Assembly (NCBI GenBank): GCA_035534895.1
Contig: DATLRC010000008.1
Span: 1-19,887, forward strand
Length of the DNA: 19,887 bases
Reading direction: 5' to 3'
From: DATLRC01 sp035534895
GTDB taxonomy: Bacteria > Patescibacteriota > Saccharimonadia > Saccharimonadales > UBA4665
How positions within the stretch are numbered: the first letter of the stretch is position 1; each line of letters opens with the position of its first letter. The position numbers and the translations under genes were made by a program. Below, one piece after another: positions 9,293 through 16,158 of the stretch. The notes under the pieces were generated by a model. It worked only from the letters and a program-made list of their open reading frames with translations, was not told the origin of the DNA and made no database searches.

Positions 9293-12200
9293 TTTTGGGG
9301 TGGTTGATCGTTGTGGTGAAGGTTACCTTCTCGGTCAATATAAATTGTGTCGTCTGTGTTTTCTCTAGAATTATTAGATGTCGACTGAATTGGTATCTCG
9401 CCAGAGAGAGATTGAAGGTGACTTTTATCAATACTGTCTTTTAGGTCTTGTTTAAGAGTGTCAGCAATTTTATCTACTTCTTGTTTCTCGATCTGGTCAC
9501 TTGAAATGTTTTTAATGTCCATAGAATCCTCTGCCAAAGACGTGTTTATTTGCTGTTTAGATTGGCTAGAATCGGTTTTCGGTATTGCAGACGGCATTTG
9601 GTCAGTTAGTGTTCTTGCCTGGTCGTCAGAGGCTGTTTGGAGTTGTCTGGGGCCAGAATTAATGCTCGTTGGGACTGGATTTGTGGCCGTCCCTTGTCGT
9701 TTATTAAGCCACTCATCTAAAAAGGACGGGGAACTACCAGCTAGATTATTGTTGCTCGTCTTTCCCGGGCTGACACCAGAATTAGTGTTCATCCCCGGCG
9801 TCAAAGCTGTATACGGCTGCTGCCATGGGCCAGGTGTACTACCAAAACTCGTCTTAGGCTCTGGCTTAGTGGCTAGACGTTCAAATATTTCTTTTTCCAC
9901 CTGTGCTCTTGGACGGCCATATTTAGCAGCCGATAATTGTTTTAGAGCTTCACTTAGACGCATGTTAGGCGTACCTAGAGGTGGTAGAGTTGCCATACTG
10001 AAAGGTTGGGTTGGTACACCACTGATCAGGGTTCGAGTAATTGTGTTGTAGTTTGGTATTCTTAACAGATCATCTGCCTCAAAAACAGGTTGAAAATATT
10101 TAGCTAAGGCCTCAACATCATTTTGGCCAACTCGAAATGAAACAATTGTACCCATATTGCCGAATACTGCATCACGAATTTCGGGTGTTAGCTGAGTTGT
10201 AAATTGGTTAGCTACAATCAGGTTCAGGTGATATTTTCTAGCCTCAGACATAATGGTTGCAAAACTATCTGTTGAAAAGTTTTGAAACTCATCTACATAG
10301 AGTGCAAAATCTATGCGCTTGTCCTCTGATATATTAGACCGACTCATAGCTGCCGCCTGAAACTTCATAACGAATACCATGCCAAGCAGTTTGGAATTCA
10401 GCTCTCCAGTGCGACCTTTACTTAAGTTCACTAACAGAATTTTTTTGTTGTCCATGATCGAGCGCAAATCAAACGCACTCTTTGTCTGGCCTATAATGTT
10501 ACGCATCATTTCATTACTCAAGAATGCTCCGAATTTACTAACGAACCAGCTAACAACTTCACCAAACTCATTAGACCGTTGACTAGCCGGCATTTCCTTC
10601 TGCCAAAATTCAATAACGTTTTGATCCTTTACATGTTGTAATTTCTGCTGAACATACCTCGGATCACGAAATAACTTAGGTATATCAACGAAGGTACCGC
10701 CCTGGGGATCGGCCATGATTGTCAGTGCTGCGTTCCGGAACAAGTGTTCATAACGAGGCCCCATAATACCCTGGTGTTGTGGATCATACAATTTATAGAG
10801 CATATTTAGTGCTTCTTGAATTAAGAAGTCCTTTTGATCGGGAGTATTAAACTCAAAAAGATTAAGTCCCATTGGGTAATCCATGTCTGCCGGTGAAAAA
10901 TATATTAGATCTTCAGTACGTTCTTTCGGTACCATCGCCAGCAATCGCTCAACGGTATCGCCGTGTGGATCAACAAAGGCGAACCCCTCACCGTTAAGCA
11001 TATCTTGTAAGGCCAGATTCTCGAGGAACGTTGATTTACCTGTTCCTGTTTGACCAACTACATACATATGTCGTTGCCGGTCATTTAGGGCTGTTCGAAT
11101 GGGTTTCTTAGACCCACGAAAAATATTGTATCCAAGAAGTAATCCATCGGCCGGTATATTGCGTGGCCCATCGACTTGTTTTGAGTCTTGTCGAGTCAGT
11201 TGAGATGTTGGGATACTACGTTGATCTGGAAAATGGAACAATGTTGCAAGTTCTACAGAATTTAAGATATTTTGTTTAGTTTGTTGTGGGAAAAACCTCA
11301 TTATATAGGCTGTTGCTAGTGCCTCCATATCTTTTGCCGGTGTATATTTGAAGCCATTCTTCCCAGGAGCATCATAAAGAGAGAAGCTAGCCACAATATT
11401 GCCGAGAATTGCTTGAGATCGTTGTGTAATGTTCGACGACACCACTAATCTAATGAGTACTTCGTAGCCTGGATGTCGCGTCTTGTCATCAATAGAATCA
11501 AGAATATTCTGATCCAGATTTGTTAGGTCTGTCTTGTTGGAACTTGCGTCCTTATTCTCCCCAGGAGGTTTAGAGAAAGCTATTACAAAATCTTTCAATA
11601 AGTTGCCAAACCCGCTTTTAGTGCCCTTGCGTTTCCGAGCAGCGATTGCCGAGGCCTGCTTGCGCCAACTTGGGTTGGCAGGACGCATTAATATCTGAAT
11701 TCCGGCGCCGTCTTCTTTGCCCAAGGTCGACAGTGCATTCAAAAGGGCCTGCATGGCATCACGTTTTAAGTCCTGGTAAGTCGCAATTGGATAGGCAAAA
11801 CTTTGCTTTAAGTTCAATTCGCCACCAATAGTACCAGTAATTTTACCGACAGGGCTGAAAATATTATGCTCATTGACCTCTTCAAGGCGTGCCGTAGGAT
11901 AAGCACTAACCACAGCTTGTTTAATAACTTCTTCCAGTGCCACCGGTACGGCCACATAGAAATAGACAAAACCCTGAAAACCAACTATCTCAAATGCAAA
12001 ATGCCTTTGACCATAGAAATGACCTTTGAAACCTTTCTGAAAGGTACTAGCGATAATACTATACAGAACTTGGGCTTTTGATATTGTTTCTTCTGTAACA
12101 TCACGAACATCACGTCCCCCAAGATCTGTGTCATCGCTAACAGGAGGCAAATGTATCAGTATAGGTACTATTTTAAGAGCACGTTCGTAATTTTTCTGAT

Positions 12201-12294
12201 CGCGAAAGCTACGGCGAGACTGAAAATAAAGAATTGCCCCAACACATAGGACTACTAGTAATATGGTCACTATAGCGATAATAAATGTAGGCAT
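9289..12294 (-). CDS. Membrane-anchored type IV secretion/conjugation-like ATPase (VirD4/TraD/HerA-like)
   Basis: This 1001-residue protein starts with one membrane helix (residues 3-22). A soluble region of about 350 residues follows, then a RecA-like motor domain. Walker A is GQTGTGKST (414-422), followed by VDPHGD (441-446); Walker B is ALYVDEF (664-670). The sensor-like segment LIVANQFTTQL (692-702) completes the coupling-protein pattern. The final 200 residues are Ser/Thr/Gln/Pro-rich and probably disordered. By family it should be a hexameric pump moving DNA or protein at the membrane. No relaxase, VirB4 or pilin gene is nearby, so the substrate is unknown. It lies 7 nt downstream of a small proline-rich protein gene and is probably cotranscribed with it. 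CPR genomes commonly carry similar proteins. Confidence 0.85.
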   Translation of the reverse strand: MPTFIIAIVTILLVVLCVGAILYFQSRRSFRDQKNYERALKIVPILIHLPPVSDDTDLGGRDVRDVTEETISKAQVLYSIIASTFQKGFKGHFYGQRHFAFEIVGFQGFVYFYVAVPVALEEVIKQAVVSAYPTARLEEVNEHNIFSPVGKITGTIGGELNLKQSFAYPIATYQDLKRDAMQALLNALSTLGKEDGAGIQILMRPANPSWRKQASAIAARKRKGTKSGFGNLLKDFVIAFSKPPGENKDASSNKTDLTNLDQNILDSIDDKTRHPGYEVLIRLVVSSNITQRSQAILGNIVASFSLYDAPGKNGFKYTPAKDMEALATAYIMRFFPQQTKQNILNSVELATLFHFPDQRSIPTSQLTRQDSKQVDGPRNIPADGLLLGYNIFRGSKKPIRTALNDRQRHMYVVGQTGTGKSTFLENLALQDMLNGEGFAFVDPHGDTVERLLAMVPKERTEDLIYFSPADMDYPMGLNLFEFNTPDQKDFLIQEALNMLYKLYDPQHQGIMGPRYEHLFRNAALTIMADPQGGTFVDIPKLFRDPRYVQQKLQHVKDQNVIEFWQKEMPASQRSNEFGEVVSWFVSKFGAFLSNEMMRNIIGQTKSAFDLRSIMDNKKILLVNLSKGRTGELNSKLLGMVFVMKFQAAAMSRSNISEDKRIDFALYVDEFQNFSTDSFATIMSEARKYHLNLIVANQFTTQLTPEIRDAVFGNMGTIVSFRVGQNDVEALAKYFQPVFEADDLLRIPNYNTITRTLISGVPTQPFSMATLPPLGTPNMRLSEALKQLSAAKYGRPRAQVEKEIFERLATKPEPKTSFGSTPGPWQQPYTALTPGMNTNSGVSPGKTSNNNLAGSSPSFLDEWLNKRQGTATNPVPTSINSGPRQLQTASDDQARTLTDQMPSAIPKTDSSQSKQQINTSLAEDSMDIKNISSDQIEKQEVDKIADTLKQDLKDSIDKSHLQSLSGEIPIQSTSNNSRENTDDTIYIDREGNLHHNDQPPQN

Positions 12295-12301
12295 ATCCTG
12301 G

Positions 12302-12733
12302 CTACCCGCTCATCTTCAAGCTCTTGTTATAGCGTTTTTTAAGATAATCCGTCTTTAGAATAGTTATTTCTTTTGTTTGTAGATGAGGGTCTTCTTTAGT
12401 CTTATTGACAATGTCCTTTGCTTTATTGACCCACTCCTTCTCTATCAGGTCTGCGTCATCAGCTAAAACTGGGCTATCAGCAACAGGTTTAGCGGGTTGT
12501 ATAGGGTTATCGTTCTGAGTGGTTGTTGGAACTCCTAGGCTTGGTGGTAGCGTTGGGAATACTGGAGGCGCTAATAAAGTAGTCGACCCCGGCAACCGAC
12601 TCTCAGGAGCTCCTAGAGATACTTCTGGTTGGCTAGTTACCCCTTGTTCAAGAGAATTTGGCGTATTAATTCTCTCGTCAACTGCTGGAGGAGGTAAATT
12701 AAAATTGTTTGGTTTATCGAGTTGTGGATTCAT
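12302..12733 (-). CDS. Small proline-rich protein upstream of the secretion-like ATPase
   Basis: The 143-residue product has a low-complexity N-terminal two thirds rich in Pro, Asn and Thr. A compact charged C-terminal segment (about 92-140) contains LIEKEWVNKAKDIV and ends in basic residues (KKRYNK). There is no signal peptide or membrane helix. The charged helix looks conserved in style, as in a binding adaptor, but I cannot name a function. It is the first gene of a two-gene operon with the ATPase (7-nt gap), so it may be a partner or cytosolic subunit of that machine. A TATAAT box ends 10 nt before its ATG, so its leader is very short and no Shine-Dalgarno is seen. Confidence 0.75.
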   Translation of the reverse strand: MNPQLDKPNNFNLPPPAVDERINTPNSLEQGVTSQPEVSLGAPESRLPGSTTLLAPPVFPTLPPSLGVPTTTQNDNPIQPAKPVADSPVLADDADLIEKEWVNKAKDIVNKTKEDPHLQTKEITILKTDYLKKRYNKSLKMSG

Positions 12734-12743
12734 AACTGGTTTA

Positions 12744-12772
12744 ATTATACAGGCTGATAAATAGAAACTTAA
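12744..12772 (-). promoter_or_regulatory. Promoter for the 143-aa protein/ATPase operon
   Basis: A perfect minus-strand TATAAT lies at 12744-12749, with a weaker TTAAGT 17 bp upstream (12767-12772). Transcription starting about 7 nt after the -10 box would leave a leader of only 3-4 nt before the ATG at 12733. Confidence 0.55.
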
Positions 12773-12781
12773 GCTCCAGCT

Positions 12782-13147
12782 CTACCGTTTAAGTTTCTGG
12801 GTATTAGCATGGGTTAGATATAGATAACTGAGGATCACTAGTGGCAGCAAAGCAATGGCATCGCGCCCTGAGAGCTGTCCAATCGACTGCATAGCCATGA
12901 GCAGCACCACTGTTAAGGTTAGCATACGAGCTAATCTTGCGTGCTGGTTTTGGATTTTAGGAATATAAATAGCAACCAGCTTTAATGTAGCCATAATTAA
13001 TCGATAAATGGTTAGGCCTAGTAGCAAAAATCCAAAAATAATAAGGCTTAGCGGGATCTTAATTGGATCAGTACTCAAAAAGAAGAGCCCATCTAAGACT
13101 AATAACAGCATTAATGAAACAATCGGCAGATATTTCTTTTTTTTCAC
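12782..13147 (-). CDS. Small integral membrane protein of unknown function
   Basis: The product is about 121 residues with a KKKK N-terminus and roughly four hydrophobic segments separated by short basic loops, so it is a multi-pass inner membrane protein. I do not recognise the family. The chosen start is GTG at 13147. The longer in-frame TTG at 13168 falls inside the T-tract of an upstream terminator hairpin (13167-13197), so it is unlikely. Neither start has a convincing ribosome site. It ends about 50 nt before the next gene on the same strand, and that gene's promoter lies between the two. Confidence 0.6.
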   Translation of the reverse strand: MKKKKYLPIVSLMLLLVLDGLFFLSTDPIKIPLSLIIFGFLLLGLTIYRLIMATLKLVAIYIPKIQNQHARLARMLTLTVVLLMAMQSIGQLSGRDAIALLPLVILSYLYLTHANTQKLKR

Positions 13148-13166
13148 TTCTATTAATAAGTATAAC

Positions 13167-13197
13167 AAAAAACACCGCCTTTTCGCTAAAAGCGGTG
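13167..13197 (-). terminator. Intrinsic terminator (minus strand)
   Basis: On the minus strand, arms CACCGC and GCGGTG, extended by TTTT/AAAA with one bulge, close a short loop and are followed by six T residues (13167-13172). It would end the candidate RNA transcribed from the promoter at 13386-13414. Confidence 0.75.
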
Positions 13198-13379
13198 CCC
13201 TTTAAAAAATTCTTTAGGAAGCCAGGTGACAAATCCGCTCAAAATATAAAATTAATATAGCGCTTATCACTCTGGCCTTTGACTGACCGCTCAATCCGCC
13301 TTTATTGGCAAATTGGAGCGTTGAGTGTTTTACCTCCACAAAGAGATTAAATTGTAAGTTTTTATTTTTGTGACTTACA
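13167..13379 (-). ncRNA. Candidate structured non-coding RNA A (about 213 nt)
   Basis: It has a near-consensus promoter just upstream and an intrinsic terminator at its 3' end, with no convincing reading frame between. Hairpin 1 pairs 13373-13379 with 13353-13359. Its loop CACAAA (13367-13372) is complementary to UUUGUG (13337-13342), giving an H-type pseudoknot. Hairpin 2 (13288-13320) has 13 pairs with one bulge and an AAUAAA loop. Hairpin 3 pairs 13219-13225 with 13272-13278, then 13226-13229 with 13267-13270, then 13236-13239 with 13259-13262. Several pairs in hairpins 2 and 3 are G·U only when read on the minus strand; on plus they would be A/C mismatches, which independently supports the orientation. 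I cannot match it to tmRNA, 6S or SRP RNA. Confidence 0.5.
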
Positions 13380-13385
13380 TAATCT

Positions 13386-13414
13386 AATCTAGCACTATAG
13401 GCCATTAAAGTCAA
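13386..13414 (-). promoter_or_regulatory. Promoter of candidate RNA A
   Basis: TTGACT (13409-13414) and TAGATT (13386-13391) on the minus strand are separated by exactly 17 bp. The expected start, about 13379, coincides with the first base of hairpin 1. Confidence 0.6.
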
Positions 13415-13571
13415 TGGCTTGAACGAGATCTTATTAACCGACCTAAATATTATAGGTTCATTGTTATAACGTTTGGCTTATAATTTAGTTGTGGCAGTTG
13501 GCGTCCTGAACACTCAAATTTTAGCCCAAAAGTTATGCACAGTTTTATGAAAATAATAACCATAATTGTTA
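13415..13571. other. Spacer between two divergent RNA promoters
   Basis: This is AT-rich sequence between the minus-strand promoter at 13386-13414 and the plus-strand promoter at 13572-13600. One TTATGCACA (13533-13541) resembles a DnaA box, but it is isolated. I see no gene or clear repeat here. Confidence 0.4.
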
Positions 13572-13600
13572 TTGACAGTCGCTTATCTTGTCTATAAGAT
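13572..13600 (+). promoter_or_regulatory. Promoter of candidate RNA B / distal infC leader
   Basis: A perfect TTGACA (13572-13577) and TAAGAT (13595-13600) are separated by 17 bp on the plus strand. The predicted start near 13607 coincides with the first base of a hairpin. Confidence 0.65.
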
Positions 13601-13606
13601 ATCCAT

Positions 13607-13764
13607 AGCACTTGAATAAAAAAAGTGCTCAAAAACAAAAACAAGCAACAGCAACAACGGCTTCTCGCAAGCCGTTGTTCATTGAAAAGCAAAACCCTAA
13701 AACTAAAAGAAAAATTACAAATCTTCTCAAAAACACCATGCTAAATAACATGGTGTTTTTATTT
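13607..13764 (+). ncRNA. Candidate small RNA B or attenuated infC leader (about 158 nt)
   Basis: The transcript predicted from 13607 has three hairpins linked by A-rich single strands. The first pairs AGCACUU (13607-13613) with AAGUGCU (13623-13629). The second is an 11-bp stem (13653-13663 with 13669-13679) with a CUCGC loop. The third is the terminator at 13730-13760. No start codon with a ribosome site and open frame is evident. Because a separate promoter for infC lies downstream at 13897-13925, this could be an independent small RNA. Alternatively it is a leader whose terminator attenuates read-through into infC-rpmI-rplT, as r-protein operons often do. The sequence does not decide between these. 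Confidence 0.45.
13730..13760 (+). terminator. Strong, probably bidirectional intrinsic terminator
   Basis: Perfect 11-bp arms (13730-13740 and 13749-13759) enclose an 8-nt loop. A U-run follows on plus, and an A-run precedes the stem, giving a U-run on minus. It ends candidate RNA B and isolates the infC promoter from it. Confidence 0.8.
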
Positions 13765-13860
13765 CAAATCTGCTTTATTTAGTTATGTCTAAAATATGGT
13801 GCCTTGGCTGTTTTTTATTTGTAAAAGGGTTGCGTCTTTACATAGTCTCTCCTATTAGTC

Positions 13861-13880
13861 ATCTATTTGATCAAATAGAT
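13861..13880. repeat. Perfect 20-bp palindrome upstream of the infC promoter
   Basis: ATCTATTTGATCAAATAGAT is a perfect 20-bp inverted repeat with no spacer. It ends 16 bp before the -35 box at 13897. It has no T-run, so a dimeric regulator site is more likely than a terminator. The binding protein is unknown. Confidence 0.6.
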
Positions 13881-13896
13881 TTATGGCTCCGACTCA

Positions 13897-13925
13897 TTGA
13901 CCCCTGACATTCTATCTGTTAAAAT
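13897..13925 (+). promoter_or_regulatory. infC-rpmI-rplT promoter
   Basis: TTGACC (13897-13902) and TAAAAT (13920-13925) are 17 bp apart. The start near 13932 gives a leader of about 32 nt that contains the infC ribosome site AGGGAG (13951-13956). Confidence 0.7.
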
Positions 13926-13963
13926 TACGCTCATATTAAAACCAATCTAAAGGGAGATGAACT

Positions 13964-14500
13964 ATAGCTAAAACCAATCGCTTGAATGGAGCAATTCAGG
14001 CACCTCAATTACGCGTAATAGATGAGGACGGCAAACAGCTCGGTATCTTGAGTCGCAACGATGCACTTGGTCTTGCTGAAGAAAGAGAGCTTGACTTGGT
14101 TGAAATTTCACCCGATGCCACCCCTCCGGTAGTAAAAATTGTTGACTGGGGCAAATATAACTATCAGAAAACCAAGCAACTCCAAAAAAATAAACGCAAT
14201 ACTAAGACACTAGACATGAAGCAAATGCGTTTCGGCTTAAAGATCGGTGAACATGATCTAGCTATTAAAATGGATAAGGTCAGCAAATTTCTTGAAGAAG
14301 GTCACAAAGTTAAGATTACTATCTTTTACAGAGGGCGTGAATTGGCCCATAGAGATATCGGTTTTAAGCTCGCTGATAAGGTAATAGCTGATTTCGGTGC
14401 TAAAATAGTAGTCGACCAGAACCCTCAGCTCGCTGGTAAGCAATTAAACTTTGTATTAAGGAATAATGGAGTGAATCATGCCAAAGTTAAAAACACATAG
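13964..14500 (+). CDS. infC: Translation initiation factor IF-3, apparent AUA start
   Basis: The product is about 178 residues and binds the 30S subunit to check the start codon and keep subunits apart. The IF3 N-domain (RLNGAIQAPQLRVID...VEISPDATPPVVKIVDWGKY) and C-domain (KQMRFGLKIGEHDLAIKMDKVSKFLEEGHKVKI...) are complete. The conserved N-terminus begins upstream of any ATG, GTG or CTG. An in-frame TGA lies at 13958-13960, so the only starts are ATA at 13964 or TTG at 13982. ATA sits 7 nt after AGGGAG and gives the expected KTNRLNG lead-in. Non-standard AUU-type starts on infC are a known autoregulatory device, because IF3 rejects them. It heads the infC-rpmI-rplT operon. Confidence 0.92.
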   Translation: MAKTNRLNGAIQAPQLRVIDEDGKQLGILSRNDALGLAEERELDLVEISPDATPPVVKIVDWGKYNYQKTKQLQKNKRNTKTLDMKQMRFGLKIGEHDLAIKMDKVSKFLEEGHKVKITIFYRGRELAHRDIGFKLADKVIADFGAKIVVDQNPQLAGKQLNFVLRNNGVNHAKVKNT

Positions 14501-14672
14501 TGGCACCAAAGATCGTGTACGTTTAACCAAAAACGGCAAGATTCGCGTTGGGCACCCCAATACTAATCACTTTCTAAGTAAGAAAAGTAAGAGTCGTAAG
14601 CGCGCCTTATCTGGTTTGTCTACCATGACTGGCCGTAATGCAAAGAATATTAAACTGAAGTTAGGAGTTTAA
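14478..14672 (+). CDS. rpmI: 50S ribosomal protein L35
   Basis: This 64-residue, strongly basic protein has the L35 signature: MPKLKTHSGTKDR at the start, NHFLSKKSKSRKRAL in the middle. It binds 23S rRNA in the large subunit. Its ATG lies inside infC, overlapping its last 23 nt, with GGAG about 6 nt upstream. Translation is therefore probably coupled to infC. The order infC-rpmI-rplT is the standard bacterial one. Confidence 0.97.
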   Translation: MPKLKTHSGTKDRVRLTKNGKIRVGHPNTNHFLSKKSKSRKRALSGLSTMTGRNAKNIKLKLGV

Positions 14673-14675
14673 GTT

Positions 14676-15020
14676 ATGAGAGTTAAAAGAGGTGTTGCTT
14701 CGCACAAGAAGCATCTAAAAATACGTAGTGCTACAAAAGGAATGCAGCATTCCCACCGTGCTAGCGTTAAACGCGGTAAGCAGGTAGCAACTAAAGCCCT
14801 GCAGTATGCCACACGTGATCGCAAAAACCGTAAACGTACTTTTCGCGAGCTTTGGAATGCACGCATTAACGCAGCTGCTCGTTTAAATGGCACTACCTAT
14901 AGCCGTTTAATAGCTGCTCTTAAGAAGGCTAATATAGAACTTGATCGTAAAATTTTAGCAGAATTATCTGTTAACGAACCAAAAGCCTTCGAGTCAATTG
15001 TTAAAACTGCTCTGAAGTAA
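14676..15020 (+). CDS. rplT: 50S ribosomal protein L20
   Basis: The 114-residue product matches L20 along its length: a basic N-terminal extension (MRVKRGVASHKKHLKI), the RDRKNRKRTFRELWNARINAAAR core helix region, and the C-terminal globular part (YSRLIAALKKANIELDRKILAELS). L20 is an early assembly protein of the 50S subunit and in other bacteria represses this operon by binding its leader. The gene starts 3 nt after rpmI and is the last of the operon. A hairpin and T-run follow at 15044-15071. Confidence 0.97.
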   Translation: MRVKRGVASHKKHLKIRSATKGMQHSHRASVKRGKQVATKALQYATRDRKNRKRTFRELWNARINAAARLNGTTYSRLIAALKKANIELDRKILAELSVNEPKAFESIVKTALK

Positions 15021-15043
15021 TTTAAAGTCTGTGCCGAAAATTT

Positions 15044-15071
15044 AAAAACTCTCTTGGAATTAGAGCTTTTT
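15044..15071. terminator. Bidirectional terminator between rplT and rnpB
   Basis: The arms CTCT and AGAG, flanked by AAAA and TTTT, form a short hairpin with U-runs on both strands. It can serve rplT on plus and the RNase P RNA on minus, which converge here. The stem is short, so termination may be partial. Confidence 0.5.
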
Positions 15072-15075
15072 GGGC

Positions 15076-15434
15076 GGTCAGATTATCCATAAGCCGGGTT
15101 CTGTTTTAGCTAATCATCTATCTAGATCTACAATTACTTATAGACTCAAGCGGTTCTTGATGACGAATCCTTAGCGGGACGCTTTCAAGCTTTAGGCTTT
15201 AAAAGATCCATCTCCTTGCAGCAGGCAGGGTTTACCGCCAGTATTTGTCACCAAATACTGCTGTGGGCTCTTACCCCACTCTTTTCACCCTTTCCCTCTT
15301 TTAACAGAAGGTGGTATCGTTTCTGTGGCACTTTCCCTAGGATTACTCCCGGTTGCCGTTAACAACTGCCCTTCCCTATGCTGCCCGGACTTTCCTCGTA
15401 CTTTTTAGGTACGCGATTAGCCGATAACCTGACC
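15076..15434 (-). ncRNA. rnpB: RNase P RNA
   Basis: This is the catalytic RNA that trims the 5' leader from tRNA precursors. The minus strand has the conserved GAGGAAAGUCCGGGC near 15382-15396, and ACAGAAACGAUACCACC (CR-IV/V region) near 15310-15330. It also has GGUAAACCC, the L15 loop whose GGU binds the tRNA CCA end, near 15228-15236. AGAACCCGGCUUAUGGA lies close to the 3' end. The ends are set by the P1 pairing GGUCAGGUUAU (15424-15434) with AUAAUCUGACC (15076-15086). About 359 nt is a normal bacterial size. It lies 31 nt downstream of the RNase H fusion gene on the same strand. Confidence 0.96.
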
Positions 15435-15465
15435 AATATATATATTAACACTTACCTTGAGCTAC

Positions 15466-16158
15466 TTAAAGTGACGGTGTTAAACCAAGTTCTTTATCTA
15501 AGGCCTGGTTAACCGCAGCATCAGCCAGTTTATTAAGTTCTCTTGGAACGTGTTGAAAACTTATATGTTTAAACTGTGCCTCTAGTCGTTTAATAGCCTC
15601 GTGTATAGGCCATAAGTCGCGATTACGTATCTTGAAAATACCTTTCATCTGGTTAACCACCAGTAAACTGTCCATATAAACTTCGACGTTGTGCACGCCC
15701 AAACGGTGTATTTCTTCAAGTCCTAGCTTCAAGGCCGTGTATTCGGCTTGATTATTGGTTGTAACACCAAGATATATCCCTTTTTCAAGTATTACCTTAT
15801 CGTCCATCGTAAGTATTACAAAACCACTGGCCGAAGGACCAGGATTCCCGCGCGACCCACCATCGGTAAATAATTTGACTTGTTCTATCTTAAGACCTTT
15901 ACTTGTAGTGCTTTTATTTAATTTTGATTGAGCTAGTTTATCTATAATTTTAGCTAGCAAGTGATCTTTTTCAGTTATTTTTCCGCCCTCAGAGTGTGTA
16001 CTAAGCCAAATTTGAACGTTATTCCATTCGTTTTGCCATCTTGGATGATGATTTTGGGCTTCCGCAACTTCAGCTACGTTTGTCATAAAGCTAAAGGCTT
16101 CGTTAAAATCTTTAAAGCTATATTGATTATATAAACCACCTTCTGTTTTTTGCCACAT
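15466..16158 (-). CDS. Pterin-4a-carbinolamine dehydratase domain fused to RNase HI
   Basis: This 230-residue protein has two domains. Residues 5-75 match the dehydratase (DCoH/PhhB) signature: E33-x3-H37-H38-P39, W45, H55 and D65 are correctly spaced, including the active-site histidines. The usual N-terminal helix is missing; an in-frame TGA just before the ATG rules out a longer start. Residues 93-225 are RNase HI, with FTDGGSRGNPGPSASG and the catalytic set D99, E139, D163 and D213. It should remove RNA from RNA:DNA hybrids. What the dehydratase half does is unclear, since no pterin-dependent hydroxylase is seen here. It may recycle pterin or act as a dimerisation or RNA-contact module. 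A TAAGAT box ends 6 nt before the ATG, suggesting a leaderless mRNA. Confidence 0.88.
   Translation of the reverse strand: MWQKTEGGLYNQYSFKDFNEAFSFMTNVAEVAEAQNHHPRWQNEWNNVQIWLSTHSEGGKITEKDHLLAKIIDKLAQSKLNKSTTSKGLKIEQVKLFTDGGSRGNPGPSASGFVILTMDDKVILEKGIYLGVTTNNQAEYTALKLGLEEIHRLGVHNVEVYMDSLLVVNQMKGIFKIRNRDLWPIHEAIKRLEAQFKHISFQHVPRELNKLADAAVNQALDKELGLTPSL

Noticed and set aside
9458..10051. Plus-strand 197-codon frame within the ATPase gene
   Set aside because: It is antisense to the low-complexity ATPase tail and matches no domain or start signal.
13214..13414. Minus-strand 66-codon frame
   Set aside because: It would start on the -35 box of candidate RNA A and cross its hairpins; no ribosome site and no recognisable family.
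13533..13541. DnaA-box-like TTATGCACA, possible replication origin
   Set aside because: A single copy, with no cluster, no AT-rich unwinding repeats and no dnaA or dnaN gene nearby.
13450..13692. Minus-strand 80-codon frame with a CCCC run
   Set aside because: Low-complexity composition, no ribosome site, and it overlaps an opposite-strand promoter and hairpins at 13572-13679.
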